Assembly (NCBI RefSeq): GCF_963678635.1
Contig: NC_087067.1
Coordinates: forward strand, 53,684,233 to 53,748,232
Length of the DNA: 64,000 bases
Source: Symsagittifera roscoffensis
Taxonomy: Eukaryota > Xenacoelomorpha > Acoela > Convolutidae
Reading direction: 5' to 3'
Shown: piece by piece, positions 21,131-30,982 of the stretch
Layout of the letters: the number at the start of each line of letters is the position of its first letter
How positions within the stretch are numbered: position 1 is the stretch's first letter
Notes under the pieces: generated by a model
The model's input: the letters and a program-made list of their open reading frames with translations, nothing else
Databases searched by the model: none
What the model was told of the DNA's origin: nothing
Program-made: the position numbers and the translations under genes

Positions 21131-23755
21131 AATAAAATACGCATGACTGTTTTTTGTGAGTATGCATTTAAGTTTGGAACTTATGAAAATGTGTTTATGT
21201 TTTTTATGTTTAGAAGTATGCAGCTTTAAATGTTTGGTGGGGTATATATGTTTGAGTTTAGATGTGATCGTTTATTTTATTTCATATAAAAGTATATATG
21301 TAACTCAATCCGAATCTTTCGTATCTTTCTTCCTAAGTTTCTCGAATATTCTAGAAGAATCAACCAGACACTATAATGACAGTTTTTTTCAATTTCTTGA
21401 TGGGCAAAACAATTTGATAATTTTTTTAAAAAAGTTTTCCTCGAAATATTTGATCTTCCATGTATCCTCATTATGAACATTTAACTTTGAAAAAGTGGCA
21501 TATGTTGCATTGATAATTTTAATTTATCTGCAGTCAATGATTATGAAAAATGTTTCAAAATTGTAACAAGAAAGATCAGTTTTCAAGTTTTCACAAAATT
21601 TTGTCGATGGAAGCATCAAACATCAAGTCCAATTGTAGACAGCAAGGAGTCCAAAGTGTTTGATGAACTGTTGCTCATAGAGGTAAAAATTGCGATAAGA
21701 AAATTATTAGAAAAAATTTATGGTTTATTGAGAAAAATCATTGATCGTGCAGACATGCGACTGGTAGAGCTGAAGACGGTAAGCGAGCAAAGTCTCAGTG
21801 ACAGGTACTGTATATTTGAAGGATGATTGATCATTCTCTAAAAACCACAAATTTTCAATGGTTTTCATTTGAAAAATCATAATTTTGAATCAAAGTTATA
21901 AACCCACAGAAGTGAAGCAATTGTGTAATCAGATAAACAGTCAGTAACACTTTTTTTAATTTCAAGATTTATTTAGTCGGTAGAGCATTTTATGAAATAG
22001 CTCAAAAAGCTTACGCCTTTTTTTCTTTGAAATGAATAGCAAGTCTTTCTGCATTGAGGCTCAAAATTTCAATTCCTCAAAGTAAAACTGTCTAACAAAC
22101 TTTTTATTGTCAAATTAAACATGTCTTTGTTAGTCGTTCTAGCTTAAGATAACACAACATAATTGAAGTTTATCGAAAGGCTTTGAAACTACAAAATGGC
22201 ACTTACAAGTTTTCGGAAACTGCTGTAGCCAATTTGGTGCGAAAGCGTTGATTAGTGTGAAACAGCTATCATCCTGACGGAATCTTGATTTTTTATCTTA
22301 AAATTTCAAACAACTAACCGTTTTTCAAAGACATGTTTTGTTAATACAAAAGACAAATATAGATGCAAAAATGAGAAGAAATATTATGATGCGAACTGTT
22401 TTGATACTGCTAGTGATGAGAACGTGAGTGTGAAAGCTTGGATGACCTCAAACATATATTGAAAGAAAGGTTGAACTCTTGATAACACAATTAGTTGCAG
22501 ATGAATAATCGAATATTTTGGTCAAAAAGCCACTGTATTTTGAGAGACAACAGCGTAATGATGGAAACATTCAAAAGATCAAATTTATATTTAAAAACTC
22601 AAAATATAATTTGTTGAGCAGAGGGTTAATCAATGATAATAACTGATAGCGCTTCAAACTTTTGAATAAAAAGCTCTTGCTAAAGCCAAATTAAGTTAAT
22701 TAGAAGATACTGAGAACAAATGACTAGATTGTAGTATAAAATTAAAAATTAGTTTTTGCAAATTCTTTTAATGGAAAAATCAAAAATTTTGGATGCTCAA
22801 ATTATAACTCCGAATTCATATCAAGTTTTGAGTTTGTATCCATAACTTGTCTTAGTTTGTGTTCAATCTTTTCCGATTGAATTTGCTCTAATTTGAATAA
22901 CTGCTTTCCTTAAAAGTCGCAAATAAGTTTTCACCTGCCTTATTCGATGGTCACTCTGTTCTGTCGTATATATTGGCACACAAATAACAGTTTTCCCCCA
23001 GTTTCTAGGTCCGCTTTGATGAATATTTTCAAAATTTCTGTTAGCACAAAAAAGTAAATAGGAAATAGTAAACGTTTTCTAGAAGCCCCGAAAATTGTTT
23101 CCTTTTTATTATAAAAAGTCGTATATGCAAGTCTTAGAAATGGCTGCAGCAAAATTAATGGGCACTTTTGGCTTTCATCAGTGTTCTCGTTTTTCAAGAT
23201 CTTTACCCAATTCAATTTATTAGCTCTTTCAACTTTTCTAAAAAATCAAAGCTTTTGTCATAGATTTTAGACGTTTTTTAAGTCTCCTGTAGACACGAAA
23301 AATGGAAATGTCGAAATTTTCAAGCCAATTTCGTTGTTTTAGAGTTTTCAGTGTTTCGTACTTTTTCTTTGTTTTTACCTTCATTTGGCTGAACGAAATT
23401 TTTCATTCTTATTTCGGTCAAATTGATTATTAATTTTTGCCTAAATAGAGGTGGCGGCCGCCGCACTTGACGAATTTTGCTTTCTTCGAGATTCAGCAAT
23501 AAAACATGCATTTTTGAGGGAAATCGTTCACCGCAGCCAACAGTTAAGCTACGCTGTCAAAATCTTGTGCTTTCCTATATACCATATAGTTTGGTCGCAT
23601 ATAATAGGTATATAACGTCACTTTACATGTAAACAAGCCAATACCCCCAAACTTTAGAAGGGAAAACATGCACCGACCAAAACTTAATTCCATTCCCGTT
23701 TCCACAACGTTCAGTGGGAATACTCAATAATATACCGAAGTTTTATATGAGGACT
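21131..23755. other. AT-rich intron, no gene seen
   Basis: No supported coding region. Frames at 21,156-21,476 and 22,940-23,215 lack motifs. A short hairpin-like stretch 'tataccatatag...aataggtatat' lies at about 23,577-23,612. Confidence 0.5.
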
Positions 23756-23934
23756 ATTAGGTAAAAAATTATACATGATGACAATTAGGATTATTACATA
23801 GTGACCATTAGGTATAAAATTATACATGGTGACATTTAGGATTATTACATAGTGACCATTGCTGATCATTTAATACATGGTGACCATTATGAGTTATACC
23901 TAATGGTCATCCATGTATGACAACCCCCCCCCCC
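23756..23934. repeat. 51-bp tandem repeat with inverted copy and C11 run
   Basis: Two 51-bp units start at 23,756 and 23,807 with 'attaggta', each holding 'aattatacatg.tgac' and 'ggattattacatagtgacc'. A partial third follows, then a partial inverted copy at about 23,891-23,920. The block ends in 11 C (23,924-23,934), 30 bp before duplicated segment copy B. Confidence 0.85.
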
Positions 23935-23963
23935 GATCCTAACGCACTATATGCATACTACTT

Positions 23964-24379
23964 ACGACAACCATGAACAGGGGAGGTGGAGAGAAGAGCA
24001 ACTCTCCCGCTTGTATGTTATGCTGAGTGGGCTTGCGTGTTTATGTTATGCTATGCTATGTACTTTTCTGTGCCCTGGCAGTTCTGTTGGGTTTGATGAT
24101 GACCATGGTGTGTTCCACGGGGAAGAAGTGGTTCAACTCCCACTGGGCCCTCTTCGCATCCAGGGGTGCGTGCAGACTGTTACCAGTGTTATGGTCCACT
24201 GCGAATCTAGATCTGAGACTGTCCGGCTGCTCACTCTTGGCCTTCGACTGGATGAAGGGACCCAGGATGCGTCTCAGATGCTCCACCGCATTCTCCCTCG
24301 CCAGACCACACACCAGACTAGGACCCCTATACGATATACGAAAGTCAAGGTCAATATTAGGACATCAGATATCATCTAT
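23964..24379. repeat. Duplicated segment, copy B (contains an NME8-like exon)
   Basis: This is the counterpart of 5,204-5,619, in direct orientation about 18.8 kb away, about 96% identical. It lies 0.3 kb from the next upstream exon (24,657-24,920), so by spacing this looks like the original position. Confidence 0.95.
24064..24326 (-). CDS. NME8: NME8-like exon, copy B: end of NDK2 and start of NDK3
   Basis: Same 263-bp exon and same encoded residues as 5,304-5,566. It carries the NDK motifs GPSLV, NAVEHLRRILGP, PDSLR and NSLH, and the next domain's MVIIKPN. The acceptor TAG precedes GGTCCT and the donor is A then GTACAT. The six base differences from copy A inside the exon are all silent third-position changes, while the flanks carry others. 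The exon enters in phase 2 and leaves in phase 1, so placing both copies in one message would shift the frame. The substrate histidine is kept (NSLH), but the usual GSD after it is replaced by APL, so kinase activity of NDK2 is doubtful. Confidence 0.88.
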
Positions 24380-24656
24380 TGTGTAATTAGCTCGTCGTAA
24401 TTCAAGTTCGATACAATGAGCGAAAAAAGAAGAATTGAAAGAAAACAGAATTAATGAAAACCGATTATAATCTTTAATTTAATTTAACAACCCTAAACAC
24501 GCTATTATTTTGCATATAAGTTCTAGAACCTTGTTAGAATTGGCAATCAATTGATGGAGATAAAAAGTATTAGTGTCTAATGAGAAAATACTCGATTGTC
24601 GACAGAATTTAGAATGGTGAGATGCCAAGGGGGTTTTAATAGTAGGGTTGACTAAC

Positions 24657-24920
24657 TTGACCATGGTCTCCACCAGACTCTTGTAGTATATTTCCTTCTT
24701 TTTGTCCTTGTAGAACTCCGCCACCTGCCCCTCCCCCATCCGCACCTCCTTCCTCATCTCCACCACGAACTTGTGCTCCCCCTCCAGGGCAGACAGGATC
24801 TGCTGGCCGAACTGCTTGTAGGCGTCTGGTCTGATCAACACCACTGTCTTCTCCAACTCCCCCAGCCGCACCTCACTCTCCAGGGGTCTCTTCAGTCTGG
24901 GGAAGAAGTGCTTCACCTCC
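24657..24920 (-). CDS. NME8: NME8-like exon: N-terminal half of NDK domain 2
   Basis: The exon encodes a charged linker ('EVKHFFPRLKRPLESEVRL') and then 'EKTVVLIRPDAYKQFGQQIL' and 'YYKSLVETMV'. This is the first half of an NDK fold; arginine replaces the phosphate-contacting lysine of the usual KPD motif, as in divergent ciliary NDKs. The acceptor TGTGTAG lies just above 24,920. The donor AA then GTTAGT is at 24,656. It enters and leaves in phase 2, so the junction with copy B (or A) reads VKGPSLV, a normal NDK sequence. GC content is far above the surrounding intron. Confidence 0.92.
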
Positions 24921-25156
24921 CTACACACAATAACAGACACACACAATCAGCACTATCTACACTCGGGGTCAAATATTCCGGGGTGTGCAAAGACCAAAGA
25001 AAAACTGCAATTACAGATAGAGACAGTCTTATTTGGGAATATTTAGGGCATTGGGATAAGAATATGCACCTTTGGGGAGAGGTAAGTCTTAGAAAGTTGG
25101 GAGGCCTTAGAAGGATAGTGTGGTGCTATGAGGACATACAAAACATTGTGTTCTAC

Positions 25157-25383
25157 TTGTCTGCCTTCTTGATAGTCTTGCTGACGTGTACTGCGTTGAG
25201 GGTGCTGTCTGTGCCATAGATGGCCCTGATGCTGTCGGGACTGGACTGTTTGGCCTTGAGGGGGTCCTCTGGCCCTGCTAGTTTCTTCAACTCCTCCACC
25301 ACATCCACTCCCCTCCCCCCTCTCGTCACTGCCATGATGTGACACAGTGCACTCGTCATGAACTCCACCACCTCCTCCGACAC
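25157..25383 (-). CDS. NME8: NME8-like exon: C-terminal half of NDK domain 1
   Basis: The exon encodes 'VSEEVVEFMTSALCHIMAV', then 'LAGPEDPLKAKQSSPDSIRA' and 'LNAVHVSKT', the canonical NDK end. The N-x-x-H histidine is present but the following GSD is VSK, so catalytic activity is uncertain. The acceptor is GTTGAG before GTGTCG (phase 0). The donor is AA then GTAGAA (phase 2), which matches the exon at 24,920. Confidence 0.92.
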
Positions 25384-25754
25384 CTCAACACGCAATGGCC
25401 ATCAATATGACTGATTATGGACCATAGAAAACAAAATCAACAAAAAGTCGAAAATGTATTTCTCTCAACCAATTATTAAACTGTAATAAAAGTATCAGTA
25501 ATTTGGATTTGAGCAGAAGTGAATTTTACCAAGATGAAAACGTCCACTTATTCAGATCATTCCATAAAACTAGGTGGTCAAAAAATTTACTAGGTGGTGA
25601 TCAAATTATTGAAAAAAATAATCTTGGATATTCATTTGAACAATTTTTTCAATTTTTAAGGCCAATGTAAGCCCTGACGTTACAAAAAAGAACCATCAAA
25701 TTTTAATGAAAGCAATGAAATTTCTGTGGGGAGTATAGTAGATGGTTTGCTTGC

Positions 25755-26000
25755 CGGTTTGTCCTTGGTGCCATAGAGCAAGTGCACATCACTTGGTTCC
25801 AGCAGCCGCACCTCGGAGCCAATGGTGATGAAGTGGGCCTCTGCCAGCATGTCCGTGATGTCCTGGTCGGCCATGCTCTTCATGGCGTCCGGTTTCACCA
25901 CCACCACTGCACACTCCTTCAGCTGCAGGGTCTTGCTGATGCTCTTCTCGTACGCCTGTCTCTGCTGGTCCAGCCACTGCTGCTGCTCAGGGTCGAACAC
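25755..26000 (-). CDS. NME8: NME8-like exon: linker and N-terminal half of NDK domain 1
   Basis: A glutamine-rich helix (QQQWLDQQRQAYEKS) leads into 'ECAVVVVKPDAM' and 'VRLLEPSDVHLLYGTKDKP', the first half of an NDK with an intact KPDA motif. The acceptor TGTGTAG lies above 26,000, phase 0. No GT donor follows the conserved GTKDKP; a GC donor (CCG then GCAAGC at 25,754-25,753) joins it in frame to VSEEVVEFM exactly as the family requires. Exon length is 246 bp. Confidence 0.88.
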
Positions 26001-26395
26001 CTACACACACATCACACCACCCAGTATTCATGTATATGATCCTGTATATATTTAAAGTAACGAGGCTTACGGACCAATGGCATCCGAAATAACCAGTCTC
26101 TTTATAGCATCAGTACCAAAAGTAACAAGAAGGGCCAATAAAAATCGAACTTTTTAAAAACCTTTTCAAAAAAAGGTAAACGGACTTACAGCTCTTTTAA
26201 CTTTTTAAAATTATTGAAATATATTTTTTTAAAGAAAACTTTCCCTGCACCCACATTTTAAACTCAAAAATGATGAATTTTGCGTCTTTTAACCCAATAT
26301 AGACTTATTAACCTCGGATTTGCAGTTAGGAAAGGGAGAAGGATAACAGAGTGAGGGGATGGAAAGGGGGATAGGGTTGGATGTGCCTGACTGAC

Positions 26396-26515
26396 CTCCT
26401 CTATCTCGTGTATCTCTAGGTTGATGAAGCTGTCGTGGAGGAGGAGAGTGTTCTGGATACTCTGGTTAATCTGGGGCCAATTCAGTCCCCTCACCACATC
26501 ACGCAACTTCCCATG
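26396..26515 (-). CDS. NME8: NME8-like exon: end of thioredoxin domain and linker
   Basis: Forty codons starting HGKLRDVVRGLN, matching the thioredoxin end seen in NME8 proteins ('NGK....I.G.NAP'), then a helix (NQSIQNTLLLHDSFINLEIH). The acceptor is GGTAG; the donor is GAG then GTCAGT, both phase 0. Its upstream partner is 32 kb away at 58,584, on the far side of the tandem array. That junction reads FQLFC-HGKLRDVV, which fits the domain. Confidence 0.85.
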
Positions 26516-26934
26516 CTACCAACACACAAAAACTAACCAAGCATTGATTTGTATGGCGTTAAGAAAAGCATACAGTTCGCTTCTGTTCAACTAATCTGTA
26601 GCTTGCTTCGAATAAATAACATTTTAAAATTAAACTTTATACGATGATGTTCCTAACCAAAACCAACGGTAGGCACAAATTTTGATCTGCATGTGACCTT
26701 GATGATGCAATAAGTAGCACAGAATGTTCCGACCATAGTCTTAAAAAATACAAAAACAAAGTTTTTTTTTCAAGCTAGTGTCTTTTCTGCGTGATGTGAT
26801 AAAAAGATCTGAACTTAGAAATATTTGACAGCATAGTAAAACTGGAAAAGGTTTTGTAGAAAAATGACTTAAAAAAATCAAATAAAAACTCAAAAAAATT
26901 TTTCAAGTTCTTTAGCAGAATTTTTTAGAATTTG
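26516..26934. other. Start of the 32-kb intron, no feature seen
   Basis: AT-rich sequence without a gene or repeat that I can recognise, between the thioredoxin-end exon and the LINE remnant. Confidence 0.5.
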
Positions 26935-27985
26935 TAAAGCTTTAATTCTTGGATATCTTTGTGCATATCGTGTCTGTATTGGAATTGTTTTAATGCCCAT
27001 TTGTATAGACGGCTACAATCTAGATGTTGGCCAAATAAAGGAGGTGGTGCTACGAAGGTGTTCCAATTATGTCGTAGTGATTTGCTTGTACTTTGTAGAA
27101 CCGGAAGGAGCAAAGTTTTGTACAGGCCCATTTTACACGATGTTTTCAATTTGTACGAAACATTCCTTTTCAGGAGACAGAAAGCACTAATAGCTTTCTT
27201 CGATCTCAGTTCTATGTGCGTATGCCAGTCCAGGTTTTTGTTTCAAAGCAAACCTAGACAAGATAACGTCTGATTGTTCTAGGGCAGCACCTTGTGAAAA
27301 ATAACTTAATTCCTCTGAAGAGAATCCTTGAAAACTTATCCATTGGTAGAACCACCTTGTTTTTGCTGAATCACGTATCAATTGTACCAAGAGCTGTCTA
27401 ACTAGGTATCAATAGGTGTCTAACTGTACAATACATAACTTTTGTTTACGGAGAAAATCTTTATTTCATCAACGAACAAGTAAGGGTCGTTAAACTTTAT
27501 TACATCCGGTGAGTCAATTTAATAGAGCCCTCTGGTACACAGCTTGTCACTTCCAGTACACAGGAACTTGTGTTGTCTACACGAACCAATTACTTTTGCC
27601 CACTAAGATAGTCTTGCAAAAAATCAATTAAGCATCCCTCTACGCCTCTGGGGCATTTTATCGAAAGTCTGTCTAAAAAACGAAGACCCCTCAAGATGAA
27701 TCTTCGTCTCGAGCTTTGTGAGTTTTCTTGAGGAAACTTAGCATATTTGTGACCACTGAGCGTTTCTTGATAAACCATGCTGGCTTGAGGTTGAGTGCTC
27801 TGCAAAGTGCTTGTCGAGTTCAATATAGATACAAAAATCAAAAACTTTACTCATAAGATTTGGGAGTGATTTAGGTCGGTAGTTGTGTATTTACGCCTAT
27901 CTCCTTTTCTGAACACTGTTGTCACCGCTGCCAGTTTCCATCTCATTGCTAAACTCCTGATGCGCTTTACATTTTTAAAAATTTA
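26935..27985 (-). mobile_element. Decayed LINE (non-LTR reverse transcriptase fragment)
   Basis: On the minus strand, scattered over three frames, are LINE reverse transcriptase landmarks in the right order. They are 'WKLAAVTTVFRKGDRRK' (about 27.93 kb), 'GCLIDFLQDYLSGQK' (about 27.62 kb) and CVPEGSI for GVPQGSI (about 27.53 kb). Next come FVDEIKI where FADDTKI is expected (about 27.46 kb), 'WHTHIELRSKKAISAF' (about 27.22 kb) and 'LYKTLLLPVL' (about 27.11 kb). The thumb-region pattern 'DIQELKLYKFLP' follows (about 26.95 kb). The second catalytic aspartate is glutamate and frames shift repeatedly, so it is dead. The 5' end and endonuclease are missing. It resembles the Jockey/CR1-type thumb; the clade is not certain. 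The 32-bp array begins only about 60 bp beyond it. Confidence 0.75.
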
Positions 27986-30982
27986 AATTGAAGTGACTGC
28001 CATTTGCCTACCGGTTTTGCGGAAAAAGATTATTTTTCTACCCATTCAAGTAAGTTGGCTGAGCTAGTTGCTAACACTCAATATGGCTGGCTGAGCTACT
28101 TGCTACTCCTCAAGAATTGTGTTTTTTGGTGAAAAGTTATCTCCTAAGCTACTCGCTACACCTCAGGGTGGTTAGCTGAGCTACTTGCTCTCCCTTAAGT
28201 TGGTTAGATGATCTACTCGCTACCCCTCGAGGTGGTTCGCTGAGCTACTTGCTACCCCTCAAGTAGGTTGACTGAGCTACTTGTTACCGCTCAAGGTGGT
28301 TGGCTGGGCTAATTTTCTAGCCCTCAAGTAGATTGGCTGAGCTACTTCTTACTCCTCAAGGTGTTTAGCAGAGCTACTTGCTACCCCCCATGGTGGTTGG
28401 CTAAGCTACTTGCTAACCGTCAAGGAGGTTGACTGAGCACTTTTTCTACCCCTCATGGTGGTTGGCTGAGCTACTTGCTACCCCTCAAGATGGTTGGCTG
28501 AGCCATTTGCTAACCCTCAAGTACGTTGGCTGAGCTACTTGTTAACCCTCAATTACGTTGGCTGAGCTACTTGATACCCCTCAAGTTGGTTTGCGTAGCT
28601 CTATTTCTACCCCTCAAGGTGGTTAGCTGAGCTACTTGCTACCCCTCGAGATGGTTGGATGAGCTACTTGCTTCCCCTCAAGGTGGTTGACTGAGCTGTT
28701 TGCTAACCTTCAAGTACGTTGGCTGAGCTACTTGATACCCCTCAAGTTGGTTGACGTAGCTCTTTTTCTACCCCTCAAGGTGGTTAGATGAGCTACTTGC
28801 TACCGCTCGAGGTGGTTGGATGAGCTACTTGCTTCCCCTCAAGGTGGTTGACTAAGCTAGTTGCTAACCCTAGATTTGGTTGGCTGAGCTACTTTTCACC
28901 CCTCAAGGTGGTTGGCCGAGCTACTTGCTCGCCCTCAAAAAGGTTAGCTGACCAACTTGTTATCACTCAAGGTGGTGAGCTGAGCTACTTGCTACCCCTC
29001 GAGGTGGTTGACTTAGCTTGTTGCTAACCCTCAAGTAGGTTGGCTGAGCTACTTGTTACCCCTCAAGGTGGTTGGTTGAGCTATTTGTCACCCCTCAAGG
29101 TGGTTGGCCGAGCTACTTGCTCGCCCTCAAGTAGGTTAGCTGACCAACTTGTTATCACTCAAGGTGGTGAGCTGAGCTACTTGCTACCCCTCGAGGTGGT
29201 TGACTTAGCTTGTTGCTAACCCTCAAGTAGGTTGGCTGAGCTACTTTTTACCCCTCAAGGTGGTTGGTTGAGCTGTTTTTCACCCCTCAAGGTGGTTGGC
29301 CGAGCTACTTGCTCCCCCTCAAGTAGTTTAGCTGAGCATTTTGTTATCACTCAAGGTGGTTAGCTGAGCTACTTGCTACCCGTCGAGGTGGCTGGCTGAG
29401 CTTTTTGCTAACCCTCAAGACGGTTGGCTGAGCTTCTTGCTACTCCTCAAAATGATTGACTGGGCTTTTTTTCTACACCTCAGTGTGATTGGATGAGCTA
29501 CTTGCTACCCCCCAATTAGGTTAACTGAGGTACTTGTTACACTTCAAGGTGGATGGCTTAGCTACTTCTTACACATCAAGGTGGTCGACTGAGCTGCTTG
29601 CTACCCCTCAAATAGTTTGGTTGAGGTACTTGTTACCCCTCAAGGTGGTTGGCTGTGCTACTTGCTTAGCCCTCAAGTAGGTTGGCTGAGCTACTTGTTA
29701 CTTCTCGAGGTGCTTGGCTGAGGTACTTGCTCGCTCTCAAGGTGATTGATTCAGCTATCTGCTACCCCTCAAGTTGAGAAGCTACACCTCAAGGTCGTTG
29801 GCTGAGCTACTTGTTACCCCTTCAAGTAGCTTACCCGAGCAACTTGTTATCACTCAAGGTGATTAGCTGAGCTACTTGCTAACCCACAAGGTGGTTGCCT
29901 GGGCTTCTTGCTACACCTCAAAGTGGCTGACTGAGCTCTTTTTTAACCCTCAGTGTGGTTGTGTGAGCTACTCGCTACCCTTCAAGGTGGTTGACTGGGC
30001 TTCTTTCCTAGCCCTTAAGTAGGTTGGCTGAGCTACTTGTTACTTCTCAAGGTGGTTGACTGGGCTACTTTCCTAGCCCTTAAGTAGGTTGGCTGAGCTA
30101 CTTGTTATCACTCAAGGTGATTAGCTGAGCTACTTGCTAACCCACAAGGTGGTTGCCTGGGCTTCTTGCTACACCTCAAAGTGGCTGACTGAGCTCTTTT
30201 TTAACCCTCAGTGTGGTTGTGTGAGCTACTCGCTACCCTTCAAGGTGGTTGACTGGGCTTCTTTCCTAGCCCTTAAGTAGGTTGGCTGAGCTACTTGTTA
30301 CTTCTCAAGGTGGTTGACTGGGCTTCTTTCCTAGCCCTTAAGTAGTTTGGCTGAGCTACTTGTTACTTCTCAAGGTGGTTGGCTGGGCTACTATCCTACC
30401 ATTTAAGTAGATTGGCTGAGCTACTTGTTACTTCTCAAGGTGGTTGGTTGAGGTACCTACTACCTCTCAAGGTGTTTAGCTGAGCTACTTGCTACCCCGC
30501 GAGGTGGTTGGCTCAGCTAATTGCTATCCCTCAAGATGGTTGGCTGAGCTACTAGCTACCCCTCAAAGTGGTTCTCTGAGCTACTTTTCTACCCTCAAGA
30601 TAGTTGGCGGAGTTACTCGCTACCCTTCAAGGTGGTTGACTGAGCTACGTGCTAACCCTCAACTCAAGTAGGTTGGCTGAGCTACTTGTTACCGCTCAAG
30701 GTGGTTGGCTGGGCTACTATCCTACCATTTAAGTAGATTGGCTGAGCTACTTGTTACTTCTCAAGGTGGTTGGCTGAGGTACCTACTACCTCTCAAGGTG
30801 TTTAGCTGAGCTACTTGCTACCCCGCGAGGTGGTTGGCTCAGCTAATTGCTATCCCTCAAGATGGTTGGCTGAGCTACTAGCTACCCCTCAAAGTGGTTC
30901 TCTGAGCTACTTTTCTACCCTCAAGATAGTTGGCGGAGTTACTCGCTACCCTTCAAGGTGGTTGACTGGGCTTCTTTCCTAG

